NCBI GenBank assembly: GCA_947631085.1
Contig: CANRJY010000023.1
Location: forward strand, 1-33,205
Source of the DNA: an uncultured Clostridia bacterium
GTDB taxonomy: Bacteria; Bacillota; Clostridia; UBA1381
Direction of reading: 5' to 3'
DNA: 33,205 bases
Position numbers and translations under genes: made by a program. This document shows positions 21,499 to 30,100 of this stretch, piece by piece (position 1 is the stretch's first letter; every line of letters begins with the position of its first letter). The notes beneath the pieces were generated by a model that was not told the origin of the DNA, did no database searches, and saw nothing but the letters and a program-made list of their open reading frames with translations.

Positions 21499-22574
21499 TC
21501 CGTTTTGCCTCCCTTGACGTGGAACAGCCGCGTGTCGTCGGTGCTGTCAATCAAATCTGTATCGGTACAGGTGATAAAAACCTGCTTGTCGCGGATTTTT
21601 TCGGCTAGATACAATCTGCGCCGCACGTCCAACTCGCTCATAATATCATCGAGGAGCAGAACGGGATATTCGTCCTTTTTGTTCTCGATATAATCCGCCT
21701 GCGCTATTTTTGCGGATAATGCCGCCGTGCGCTGCTGCCCCTGTGAGCCGTAGATGCGCGCCTCGCGCCCGTTTACCGATATTGTCATATCATCTCGCTG
21801 GACGCCTAAAACCGCGCTTGTGAGCTCGATTTCACGCCTTTGGCTTGATTCGAGAAGATCATAAAACTCATCCGCCGTAACCTCGCCGTGAATATTTGGC
21901 GCATACGATATTTTAAGCTCTTCACCCGATATCTCTTTTTGTATATCTGATGCGAACATGTTCAGACTTTCGAGAAATTCGCGGCGGTATTTCATAATTT
22001 TAACTCCCGCCTCGGCGAGCTGCTCGTTCCAAACAGAGAGCGTCATATCCGACTGTCTGCCTTTTCTGCGAAGCTCCTTCAAAAGGCTGTTTTTCTGCAC
22101 GAGCGCCTTGTGGTAGTCGATAAGGCTTACAAGATACGAGGGATTCAGCTGGCTTATCGCCGCATCCATAAACCGCCGCCGGTTTGTCGGCGAGCCTTTG
22201 ACCAAATCGAGATCCTCCGGCGAGAACATTACGACGTTGAGATAATTCATCAGCATACTCAGCTTCCTGATTTGCACATGATTTATCTTTATCGACTTTT
22301 TTCCGCCGCGGCTGAGCTGCATCAGCCCGCTGTAATCGCGGTCGGTGTCGTGAAACTCTATGCCTATCTTCGCGAAATGCTTTCCGAAACCGATGAGCTC
22401 CTTATCCGTGTGCGCGCGGTGGCTCTTGCCCTGCGCGAACATATAAATCGCCTCGAGGATATTCGTTTTCCCCTGCGCGTTATCGCCGAAAATCACGTTT
22501 GTGCGCGGCGAAAATTCGATCCGCTCTTTATCGTAATTACGGAAATTTTGTAATGTAAGAGATGAAATATACAT
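21489..22574 (-). CDS. recF: DNA replication and repair protein RecF
   Basis: This SMC-like ATPase promotes RecA loading at gaps. The 361-residue protein starts with the family's MYISSLTLQNFRNYDKERIE. Walker A is GDNAQGKTNILEAIY (residues 30-44), the signature region is YGSQGQQRTAALS, and Walker B is VLLLDDIMSELD. The ATG follows the yaaA stop directly (TAGATG), so translation is coupled. Length and motifs are complete. Confidence 0.96.
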   Translation of the reverse strand: MYISSLTLQNFRNYDKERIEFSPRTNVIFGDNAQGKTNILEAIYMFAQGKSHRAHTDKELIGFGKHFAKIGIEFHDTDRDYSGLMQLSRGGKKSIKINHVQIRKLSMLMNYLNVVMFSPEDLDLVKGSPTNRRRFMDAAISQLNPSYLVSLIDYHKALVQKNSLLKELRRKGRQSDMTLSVWNEQLAEAGVKIMKYRREFLESLNMFASDIQKEISGEELKISYAPNIHGEVTADEFYDLLESSQRREIELTSAVLGVQRDDMTISVNGREARIYGSQGQQRTAALSAKIAQADYIENKKDEYPVLLLDDIMSELDVRRRLYLAEKIRDKQVFITCTDTDLIDSTDDTRLFHVKGGKTECI

Positions 22575-22805
22575 CTATTCCGCCCCCACGTCAATTTTAA
22601 CCGTTTCGTCCTCGAACTCAACCGTGACATAGTCGCCCGACCGTATCTTTTTGCCTCGCATTACGCATATTTCACCGTTTACGGACACGATACCGTCAAG
22701 GATCATATCCTTCGCGTCGGCGCCCGACTCGGCGATTCCCACGAATTTCAGCAGCTGGTCGAGCTTAATATATTCGGTTTTAATGCTTGTTTTTATATTT
22801 TCCAT
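22575..22805 (-). CDS. yaaA: S4-domain RNA-binding protein YaaA
   Basis: This 76-residue S4-like protein (YIKLDQLLKFVGIAESGADAK, GIVSVNGEICVMRGKKIRSG) is typical of YaaA, the small RNA-binding protein encoded directly before recF in Firmicutes. It has been linked to ribosome assembly in Bacillus (RlbA). It lies 9 bases after the rel stop and is adjacent to recF. Confidence 0.9.
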   Translation of the reverse strand: MENIKTSIKTEYIKLDQLLKFVGIAESGADAKDMILDGIVSVNGEICVMRGKKIRSGDYVTVEFEDETVKIDVGAE

Positions 22806-22814
22806 ACCCGCACC

Positions 22815-25067
22815 CTAATTCGCAATACGGCTGACGCTCGTTACGCCCTGCAGCTGCTTCAGCTTTTTCGTCAGCAGCGCCAGATCCGAAGTATTTCGTA
22901 TCTCAACGCCTATCTGAATAACAGCCGTATTCGTCTTTTTCGTAACATATGCGTTTACCGAGTTAAACGGTATTTTGAGATTCGCCAAAATATTCGTGAC
23001 TTCGAGCATCATGCCGTCGCGGTTCGGGCCTTCGATCTGCAGGCTCGCGTCGTATGATGTGCTGCGCTCCTCGTCCCAGTAAACGTTTATAAATCGGTTT
23101 TTGTCCTCGTCGGACATATTTTCCCTGCGCATATTCGGACAGTCCCTGCGGTGAACACTCACGCCTCTGCCCTTGGTGATAAAGCCCACAATCTCGTCGC
23201 CGGCGACAGGATTGCAACAATGCGCGAGACGTATAAGGCAGTTGTCTATGCCCTCCACGATTATACCCTTGCTCGACGTGCGCTTCACGCGCTTTTCTCC
23301 GTCGGGGCTCTCGCCGTTTAATGCGGCTTCCATGCGCTGCTGCTTTTCAAGCTCGCGCTGCTCGCGTATCCACTGCTCGCGGAGCCGCATTACGACCTTC
23401 TGCGCCGTAAGACCGCCGTAGCCGACGCTCGCGTACAAATCCTCAAGAGTTGAAAATCCGTAGCGGCGTATCATAGAGCCCACCCATTCGGGGCGGAAAA
23501 GCTGCGCGTGAGTGTTGCCCAAACGCCTTAGCTCGCGCTCGATATACTCCTTGCCGTGGACTATATTCTCGTCTCTGCGCTCGCGCTTGAACCACTGATT
23601 TATCTTGTTTTTCGCCTGCGACGTTTTGCATATGTTCAGCCAGTCGCGGCTCGGACCATGCGTATTCGCGGTCAGAATTTCGACTATTTCGCCGTTTTGT
23701 ATAACGTAGTTATTCGGCACGATTTTGCCGTTTACCTTCGCGCCGCTCATCTTGTAGCCGACCTGTGAGTGGATCGCGAACGCGAAGTCGATCACGGTGC
23801 TTCCCGCCGGCAGCGATATGACCTTGCCCTGCGGCGTGAACACAAACACCTCGTCGGCGAACAAATCGTATTTTAACGTGTTAAAGAAGTCGTCCGTGTC
23901 GATTAAATTCGTCTGCGTGTCGAGAAGCTGACGCACCCATTCGAGCTTCGAGTCCATATCGCTTACGCCCGACTTGCCCTCCTTGTACTTCCAGTGCGCC
24001 GCGATACCTTCCTCCGCGACCTTGTGCATTTCCCATGTGCGTATCTGAATTTCAAACGGAGTTCCGTTCGAGCCGATAACCGTAGTGTGAAGCGACTGAT
24101 ACATATTGGGCTTGGGCATAGCGATATAATCTTTAAACCTCATCGGCACGGGCGTGTACAAGTCGTGAACCATACCGAGCGCCGCGTAGCAGTCCGCGAC
24201 GGTATCGACGATGATACGCACCGCGAACAAGTCGTACAATTCGTCCATGGTCTTGTTCTGCGTGTACATCTTGCGGAAAATACTGTAAAAATGCTTCGCG
24301 CGTCCCGTGACCTGCCCCTTTATGCCGAGCTCCTCAAGCTTGTTTTGCAATACTACTATAATACCCTTTATATAGTCCTCGCGCTCGCTCTTTTTGAGCT
24401 TTATGCTCTGCGCGATCTCCTCATATGCAACAGGATCGAGATATTTCAACGCCAGATCCTCAAGCTCGATTTTGATTTTCGACATACCCAAGCGATGCGC
24501 GAGCGGCGCGTAAACATCGAGCGTCTCCTTTGAGATCATAAGCTGCTTGTGGCGCGGCATGAAGTTGAGTGTCCTCATGTTATGCAGTCTGTCGATTAGC
24601 TTAATGATTATAACGCGTATATCCTGCGCCATAGCGAAGAACATCTTCCTGAGATTTTCCACCTGCTGCTCCTCGTGTGAGCTGTACTTGATTTTTTTAA
24701 GCTTTGTAAGACCGTCCACGAGATTCGCGACGCTTTTTCCGAAAAGCGCCTCTATATCCGCGTCGGTGTAGGGCGTATCCTCAACCACATCGTGAAGGAG
24801 CGCCGCCGAGATAGCGGTCGCGTCAAGCTCGAGCTGCGCCGCGATATACGCGAGCTGCACAGGATGCTCGATATACGGCGCGCCGCTGCGGCGGAACTGA
24901 TTTTTATGCGCCGCCTTCGCGAGACGGTACGCAACGTAAATCATGTCCGTATTTGCCGAGGGCGCGTAGCTCTTTACCATTTCGATTATTTTATCGACAA
25001 TCGCGTCCGTTTCGGCTAAATGCTGCGGAATTATTTCCGGCGATAAAATAGTGTTTTCGGTATTCAT
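22815..25067 (-). CDS. rel: Bifunctional (p)ppGpp synthetase/hydrolase Rel
   Basis: The 750-residue stringent-response enzyme shows all RSH domains in order. The HD hydrolase has AAHKNQFRRSGAPYIEHP and LLHDVVEDT, with His92-Asp93 and Glu96-Asp97. The synthetase has RAKHFYSIFRKM, MRFKDYIAMPKPN and EIQIRTWEMH; the RFKD form of the RXKD motif is the one found in bifunctional enzymes. A TGS domain follows (VFTPQGKVISLPAGSTVIDFAF), then a Cys-containing zinc-finger region (HCCNPV) and a C-terminal ACT domain. AGGAG sits close before the ATG. It follows recJ by 17 bases, which is a common Firmicutes pair; its fusion to yaaA-recF-gyrB is not. Confidence 0.95.
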   Translation of the reverse strand: MNTENTILSPEIIPQHLAETDAIVDKIIEMVKSYAPSANTDMIYVAYRLAKAAHKNQFRRSGAPYIEHPVQLAYIAAQLELDATAISAALLHDVVEDTPYTDADIEALFGKSVANLVDGLTKLKKIKYSSHEEQQVENLRKMFFAMAQDIRVIIIKLIDRLHNMRTLNFMPRHKQLMISKETLDVYAPLAHRLGMSKIKIELEDLALKYLDPVAYEEIAQSIKLKKSEREDYIKGIIVVLQNKLEELGIKGQVTGRAKHFYSIFRKMYTQNKTMDELYDLFAVRIIVDTVADCYAALGMVHDLYTPVPMRFKDYIAMPKPNMYQSLHTTVIGSNGTPFEIQIRTWEMHKVAEEGIAAHWKYKEGKSGVSDMDSKLEWVRQLLDTQTNLIDTDDFFNTLKYDLFADEVFVFTPQGKVISLPAGSTVIDFAFAIHSQVGYKMSGAKVNGKIVPNNYVIQNGEIVEILTANTHGPSRDWLNICKTSQAKNKINQWFKRERRDENIVHGKEYIERELRRLGNTHAQLFRPEWVGSMIRRYGFSTLEDLYASVGYGGLTAQKVVMRLREQWIREQRELEKQQRMEAALNGESPDGEKRVKRTSSKGIIVEGIDNCLIRLAHCCNPVAGDEIVGFITKGRGVSVHRRDCPNMRRENMSDEDKNRFINVYWDEERSTSYDASLQIEGPNRDGMMLEVTNILANLKIPFNSVNAYVTKKTNTAVIQIGVEIRNTSDLALLTKKLKQLQGVTSVSRIAN

Positions 25068-25084
25068 ATGTTCGCTCCTTTCCG

Positions 25085-26797
25085 TTATTTTCTTTTTATG
25101 TCCTTTATAAGAAGCTGAACGCTTTCCGTTCCCTGATAATTGTTTACTCTAAGCTGACACGCGAGGTCAATTACGCTCCCCGCGCCAAGCTCTTCGGCGT
25201 ACGGACCGAAGCCGAAGCCTATGCAGTTTACGCATACGCCGTTTTTGCGCACTCTCACGCGAAGGTGCTTGTTTTCAACGCCGCACGGCGCGATATTTGT
25301 TATTTCCGCGCCTATAAGAGCAAATGTGGGCTTTTCGTTGCCCATGCCGAACGGTTCCAAAAGCGATAAGAACTTTGCGCTGTCCAATGTTATGTCGTTT
25401 CCGTAAATATCGCAGTCGATATTTACGCGCGGTATCATGTCGCTGTCGTTTAAAACGCTGTCCGCGTATTTGTTTATTTCCTTTACAAAGTCGTCGAAGT
25501 CCGACATGTTCAGGTTCAGCCCCGCCGCGATCGCGTGTCCGCCGAACTCGGTCAGATACTTGTCGCAGTGCGTAAGCGCGTCGAACAGATTAAACGCGGG
25601 AATACTCCTGCCGGAGCCTTTGCCTATGCCGTTGCTGTGCGAAATGAGTATGCACGGCTTATAGAAACGGTCGTTTATCCGCGAGGCGACGATTCCTATC
25701 ACGCCTTGATGCCAGCCCTCTTTGGCGAGCACTATAACGCGCTTTTTTGAGAAATTCGGGTCTGCCGCTATGAGCGCTATAGCCTCATCGTAAATTTGCT
25801 GCTCCATCGCCTGGCGTTCCTTGTTTTCCGCGTCGAGCTGCAGCGCGATTTTGCGCGCGCTGTTCATGTCGCGCGTCAGCAGCAGTTCAACGGCGGTTTT
25901 TGCCGTGCCGAGCCGTCCGGCGGCATTGAGCCGCGGCGCTATCGCGAAAGCTACGGCTGACGAATCGAGCGGCTTATCAGCCGCGCCCGCGACTTCTGTT
26001 ATGGCGCGGAGCCCGGGAAGCGACGGCTTTTGCAGCGCCTGCAGCCCCTTCGCGACGATTATTCGATTTTCGTCAATGAGCGGAACGACGTCCGCTATCG
26101 TGCCTATTGTGGCGATTTCAACGTATTTTTTGAAATATTCGGTAGTGTTGAGCCCAAGCTCCATTACGACCGCGAGCATCAGCTTAAACGCCACGCCGAC
26201 TCCCGCAAGGCCCTCGAAGGGGTAGTCGCAGTCGGGGCGCTTTGGGTTGACTATTGCGGCCGCCGCCATAGGCAGGCGTTCCTTGCAGGTGTGATGGTCG
26301 GTTATTATCACGTCCATTCCCTGAAGCTTTGCGAACTCGACCTCGCCGATAGACGTAATTCCGCAGTCAACGGTAATCAACAGTTTAGCGCCCTGCCTTG
26401 AAAGCTTGTTGACCGCCATAATGTTTATCCCGTAGCCCTCGCCCTTGCGGTCGGGGATATAATAATCCACATCCGCGCCGAGTGAGGAAAGGAAATCGTA
26501 TAAAAGCGCCGTCGAGGTTATTCCGTCAACGTCGTAATCGCCGTAAATTACTGTCTTTTCTTTTTTGCTGAGCGCGGCAGTAATTCGCTTTGCCGCTTTT
26601 TCCATGTCGAGCATAAGTCTCGGATTGCGTATGTCGCGCATGGACTTTGTCAAAAATGATTTAACGTCATCCTTGGGTATGCCTCTGTTTAAAATGACCG
26701 TAGCGAGCAGCCGCGGAATTTTGTACATCGCGGATACCTCATCTATTGTATCTTTTTTCAGTGTTTTATTTTTGTAATTCCAAATTTTATCAACCAT
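25085..26797 (-). CDS. recJ: Single-stranded-DNA-specific exonuclease RecJ
   Basis: This DHH-family 5'-3' exonuclease is used in recombination and base-excision repair. At 570 residues it is the short (E. coli-like) size, without the extra C-terminal domain of some Bacillus enzymes. Motif I is VIYGDYDVDGITSTA (Asp87, Asp89, Asp91), then ITVDCGI, the DHH motif TDHHTC (167-171), and the DHHA1 part with GSGRSIPAFNLF and GGHAIAAGLNL. The ribosome binding site is weak. The gene has a consensus promoter at 26868-26896 and probably leads the whole minus-strand unit down to gyrB. Confidence 0.95.
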   Translation of the reverse strand: MVDKIWNYKNKTLKKDTIDEVSAMYKIPRLLATVILNRGIPKDDVKSFLTKSMRDIRNPRLMLDMEKAAKRITAALSKKEKTVIYGDYDVDGITSTALLYDFLSSLGADVDYYIPDRKGEGYGINIMAVNKLSRQGAKLLITVDCGITSIGEVEFAKLQGMDVIITDHHTCKERLPMAAAAIVNPKRPDCDYPFEGLAGVGVAFKLMLAVVMELGLNTTEYFKKYVEIATIGTIADVVPLIDENRIIVAKGLQALQKPSLPGLRAITEVAGAADKPLDSSAVAFAIAPRLNAAGRLGTAKTAVELLLTRDMNSARKIALQLDAENKERQAMEQQIYDEAIALIAADPNFSKKRVIVLAKEGWHQGVIGIVASRINDRFYKPCILISHSNGIGKGSGRSIPAFNLFDALTHCDKYLTEFGGHAIAAGLNLNMSDFDDFVKEINKYADSVLNDSDMIPRVNIDCDIYGNDITLDSAKFLSLLEPFGMGNEKPTFALIGAEITNIAPCGVENKHLRVRVRKNGVCVNCIGFGFGPYAEELGAGSVIDLACQLRVNNYQGTESVQLLIKDIKRK

Positions 26798-26867
26798 AAT
26801 TTATTTATTCCGTTCCGCTGCCGTGCATATGAAATAATCAGCTAAATTCAATATTTTCTCATTATAA

Positions 26868-26896
26868 ATTATATCATTTTTTCGATATAATTTCAA
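26868..26896 (-). promoter_or_regulatory. recJ operon promoter
   Basis: On the minus strand, TTGAAA (26891-26896), 17 bases and TATAAT (26868-26873). A second TATAAT-like element lies at 26861-26866. The divergent small gene's promoter would lie in 26890-26945. Confidence 0.7.
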
Positions 26897-26962
26897 GTAT
26901 TTTAGATGAATATTATATGAAATTTTGGGAAATATAGAGGTAAGGAGAGGAGGAGTTTTACA

Positions 26963-27106
26963 ATGAGCAAAAGCAAGGAAAACAACCAAAATCAAAACCG
27001 TAACAACAACCAAACTCAGAACAGCAAGAACAATCAGCAGCAGCAAAATCAAAAGACAAACAGCAAGAACAATAATAACGACGACAGTAACGATGAACAG
27101 TATTAA
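26963..27106 (+). CDS. Tiny Asn/Gln-rich protein
   Basis: This 47-residue gene has an excellent ribosome binding site (AAGGAGAGGAGGAG before the ATG) and is followed 4 bases later by a strong hairpin terminator, so it is probably a real gene despite its size. The product is low-complexity: mostly Asn, Gln, Lys and Ser, with an acidic end (DDSNDEQY) and no hydrophobic residues to speak of. I do not recognise it. The composition recalls gamma-type small acid-soluble spore proteins and other disordered spore or stress proteins. A weak sigma-G-like -35 (TGAATA, 26907-26912) lies upstream, but its -10 is poor. It is divergent from recJ. Confidence 0.72.
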   Translation: MSKSKENNQNQNRNNNQTQNSKNNQQQQNQKTNSKNNNNDDSNDEQY

Positions 27107-27110
27107 TTTA

Positions 27111-27139
27111 AAAATCCCGGGGACAAGCCCCGGGATTTT
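27111..27139. terminator. Bidirectional terminator
   Basis: Perfect 12-bp stem AAAATCCCGGGG / CCCCGGGATTTT (27111-27122 with 27128-27139) with loop ACAAG. It separates the small plus-strand gene from the convergent minus-strand surface-protein gene. Confidence 0.9.
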
Positions 27140-27148
27140 AATTCCCCG

Positions 27149-30100
27149 TTATTGAATTTGGGTTATTGCTTTTATAATCGGGTCGTCATTCTGCGCCCAA
27201 AGCATATACTTATATTCCGCCGCTTCCGGATCGGGAAGCTCTGTTTTAATTGTAATATGTCCGTTTTGCACGTCAGTATTAACGCCTATCTTAATGCCCG
27301 TCAATCTGCCGTCATCGTCGTATTCCGCCTTGAAGAGCTGTACATGCTGTAACTCGGGAATATTCTCCTTCACTTCTATATCGAATACCACCTCATTTTT
27401 TTCAGCGTTAACGCTCTCTTTTATTTCGAGCTTGCCCTCAAAAGCCTTAACGATCTCCACATCCTCAATAGGCTCGGGAGTAGGCATATTTGTCGGCGCT
27501 GCCGTCGGATTTGCCGTCGGATTTGCAGTCGGGTCGGTCGGCGCTGCCGTCGGTTTTGTCGTCGGATCCGTCGGCGTTGTTGTCGGCGTTGTTGTCGGCA
27601 CGGTTGTCGGAGTCGGTGTAGGAGTCGGCTCTATCGGTTTTGCTGTCGGCTCCGTCGGCACCGTTGTCGGAATCGGAGTCGGTGTCGGGGTCGGTACGGG
27701 AGTGGGTATTGCTGCGGTTGTAAATTCCGCGGTATTTGCCGCCTCGCTGTCCGCGCCTATCGCTTTATACTGATATGTAGTCTGCGGCGTGAGACCGCTT
27801 ACCGTTATGCTGTAATCTCCGCTGTCCGTCAGGAATGTGCCGTTTTCAACCGTGCGTACCGCGTCCGTGCCCTTTTCCCAGATACGGAACATGCATGACG
27901 CATACGGGCTGATCGTGGAGCCTTCCGCGCGCTCAACCGCCACGCTTCCTTTAAGCAAAGCGCTTGTCTGCGTGATATCCGCCGCGTCGCCGGTGGTATA
28001 TGTATACTTCGGCGGCTCCTCTGCCGTTACGACCGCTCCCGCTATGCCGCTTACGGTTATTTTGCCGGTCTCGTTCGCGTCGGGGTGATTGAATACTACC
28101 GTAGCCGTGATTTGAGCCGGACCGTCGTCAACGCCCTGCAATATTCCCTTATCGACCGTGCTGCCGTTTGAGGCGATAACGATATCGGTGCGGTTAGAAT
28201 GCCATGATACGCTGTCTATAGTGTAGCTGTCGTCCGATTTTATAATTGTCGCCTCCGAGGACTCGCCCTTTTTAACATAAATCAAAGTCGGGTTTATAGT
28301 GAATCCAACCTCGGGCTTATACGGAACAGCCTTCGCCGTTTCGGAGTCCTTGATGTTCACATAAAGCGTTCCTCCGCTTACGCTGAGAGCGTCGCTGTCG
28401 AGATGTATTTTTATTTTTCCCGACATATTCGAAGTGATCTCAACCGATTCGCTTTCGGGATTCATCAGTCTGGAGGTCGTGTAGAATGTTACTACGTCGC
28501 CTGCCTTCAGATTTTTGCCGTCTACGTTTACATACGCGTAGTCGCCGTCGGGCAGGTTATATATTTCAGCCTCGGGCGCGCGTGTGTTCGGAAGGAAAGC
28601 TACTCTCGCCGTTCCCGATTTGGTCTTATAGTTGCTGTCGGAAGGAACAAATACCCATCCGTAGTCCGTGTTCGGGTCAACGGATACCGTTGTGGGGCTG
28701 CTCGTGCCGACTGTATTCCAGGTAAGAATACCGGCGAGCGATTCACCTTTTACGCCCTTGAACGTATGCGTAAGAGCCGAATCGCTGAGCATAGCGCCCT
28801 TGTCAACTCTCGACGCGCTCACGCCGCCGCTGGGCTCCGCCTGTAGAATCGTCATTGTTTTTATTTGAGAGTTCTCCGCGTAATCACCGTATTGGTGAAT
28901 AGTCGCGCGAACCTCGTATGTACCCGCGTCAACAGGCGCTACCTGCGACCATGTTCCGGTTGGAGTTGACGCGTGGAGAGCTATATCCGTTTTAAGATAT
29001 TCTATCGTAATTCTCGCCGCGCTTACGCTGGTTTTTACGGTCGCGGGATGCGATTTTCCGTCGTAAACCGCATTTTCCGGAACTGTAAACTCGGTAAACG
29101 GAGCGGGAACCATAGTGCCGCTTGTTACGGATACGCGTCCCGTTACGGTTTTGTAATTTGTCTTATCGTTCGGGGTGAATATCCATTCATATGTCTTTGT
29201 GCCGGCCGTAAGCGTTTCGTTGGGGTTTTGCCATTTGAGACTTCCTTCAACGGTAAGTGAGCTGTTATCGGCATTTCTGAATGTGCCTGTCAGATTTACG
29301 CTGCTGAGCGGCTTGCCGACAACGCCGTTAGTCGCGCTGACTGTGCCAGCTTCAACCGGAGTTGCCTGTACGACATTAAGCGTGCCGAGTGTATCGGCGG
29401 TTATCGCGTAATTATATCTGTCGCCCTTCAGTGTTGACGCCGTAACATTATAGCTGCCTATGGGAGCGGTTGCCGAAGTGCCGTCAACGCCGTTTTGAAC
29501 GGCCGTCAGTGTGGCGCGCAGATCGCTCATTGATTCGCCCGCAACCAATCCGCCGTTCGCGGGCTGAGAATCGGCTGCTTTATAATCCGAAGTCGAGAAC
29601 GTGTATACCGCGCCGTAGGGCTTCGATATGGAGCCGTTCGTCAATGCGAGCCTGATCGGGCGCTGCTCCGATAACTTACCGGTTGTGTGGATGGTAGTGC
29701 TTGCAAGCGTGTAGTTTGCAGCGTCCTCACCCTCTAACGCGTTTTCACCGTTGACCACTACCTTTACCTGCTTGGGGCTGGACGGCTCGACATATGTCGA
29801 GCTGAACGTCGCGGTCAAAGCGTCCGCTTTGAGCGTTACGTTGTCAGATGCAATCGCATTTTTGAACTTAACCTTTGACATATCTATTTCGGCTTTGTCG
29901 GTGCCGTCATACGTCTTGGTCTTTATGCTGCCGTACACGTTTAATTCGAGCGGACGCGGACTGATAGTCATAATTGAGTCCACAAGACCCGGAGCAAAAA
30001 TATCGTTTCCGGTGCAGGTAGCATGAACCTTATATGTTCCGGCGTCTATCGGCTGGTCGGTGTACAGATCGTAATTTTCATCGGGCGCAAACGTCGTGTC

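Noticed and set aside
27475-27715. Regular short repeats that resemble a CRISPR or tandem-repeat array
   Set aside because: They are in frame with a continuous gene and encode a Pro/Thr linker; there are no constant repeats with unique spacers and no cas genes.
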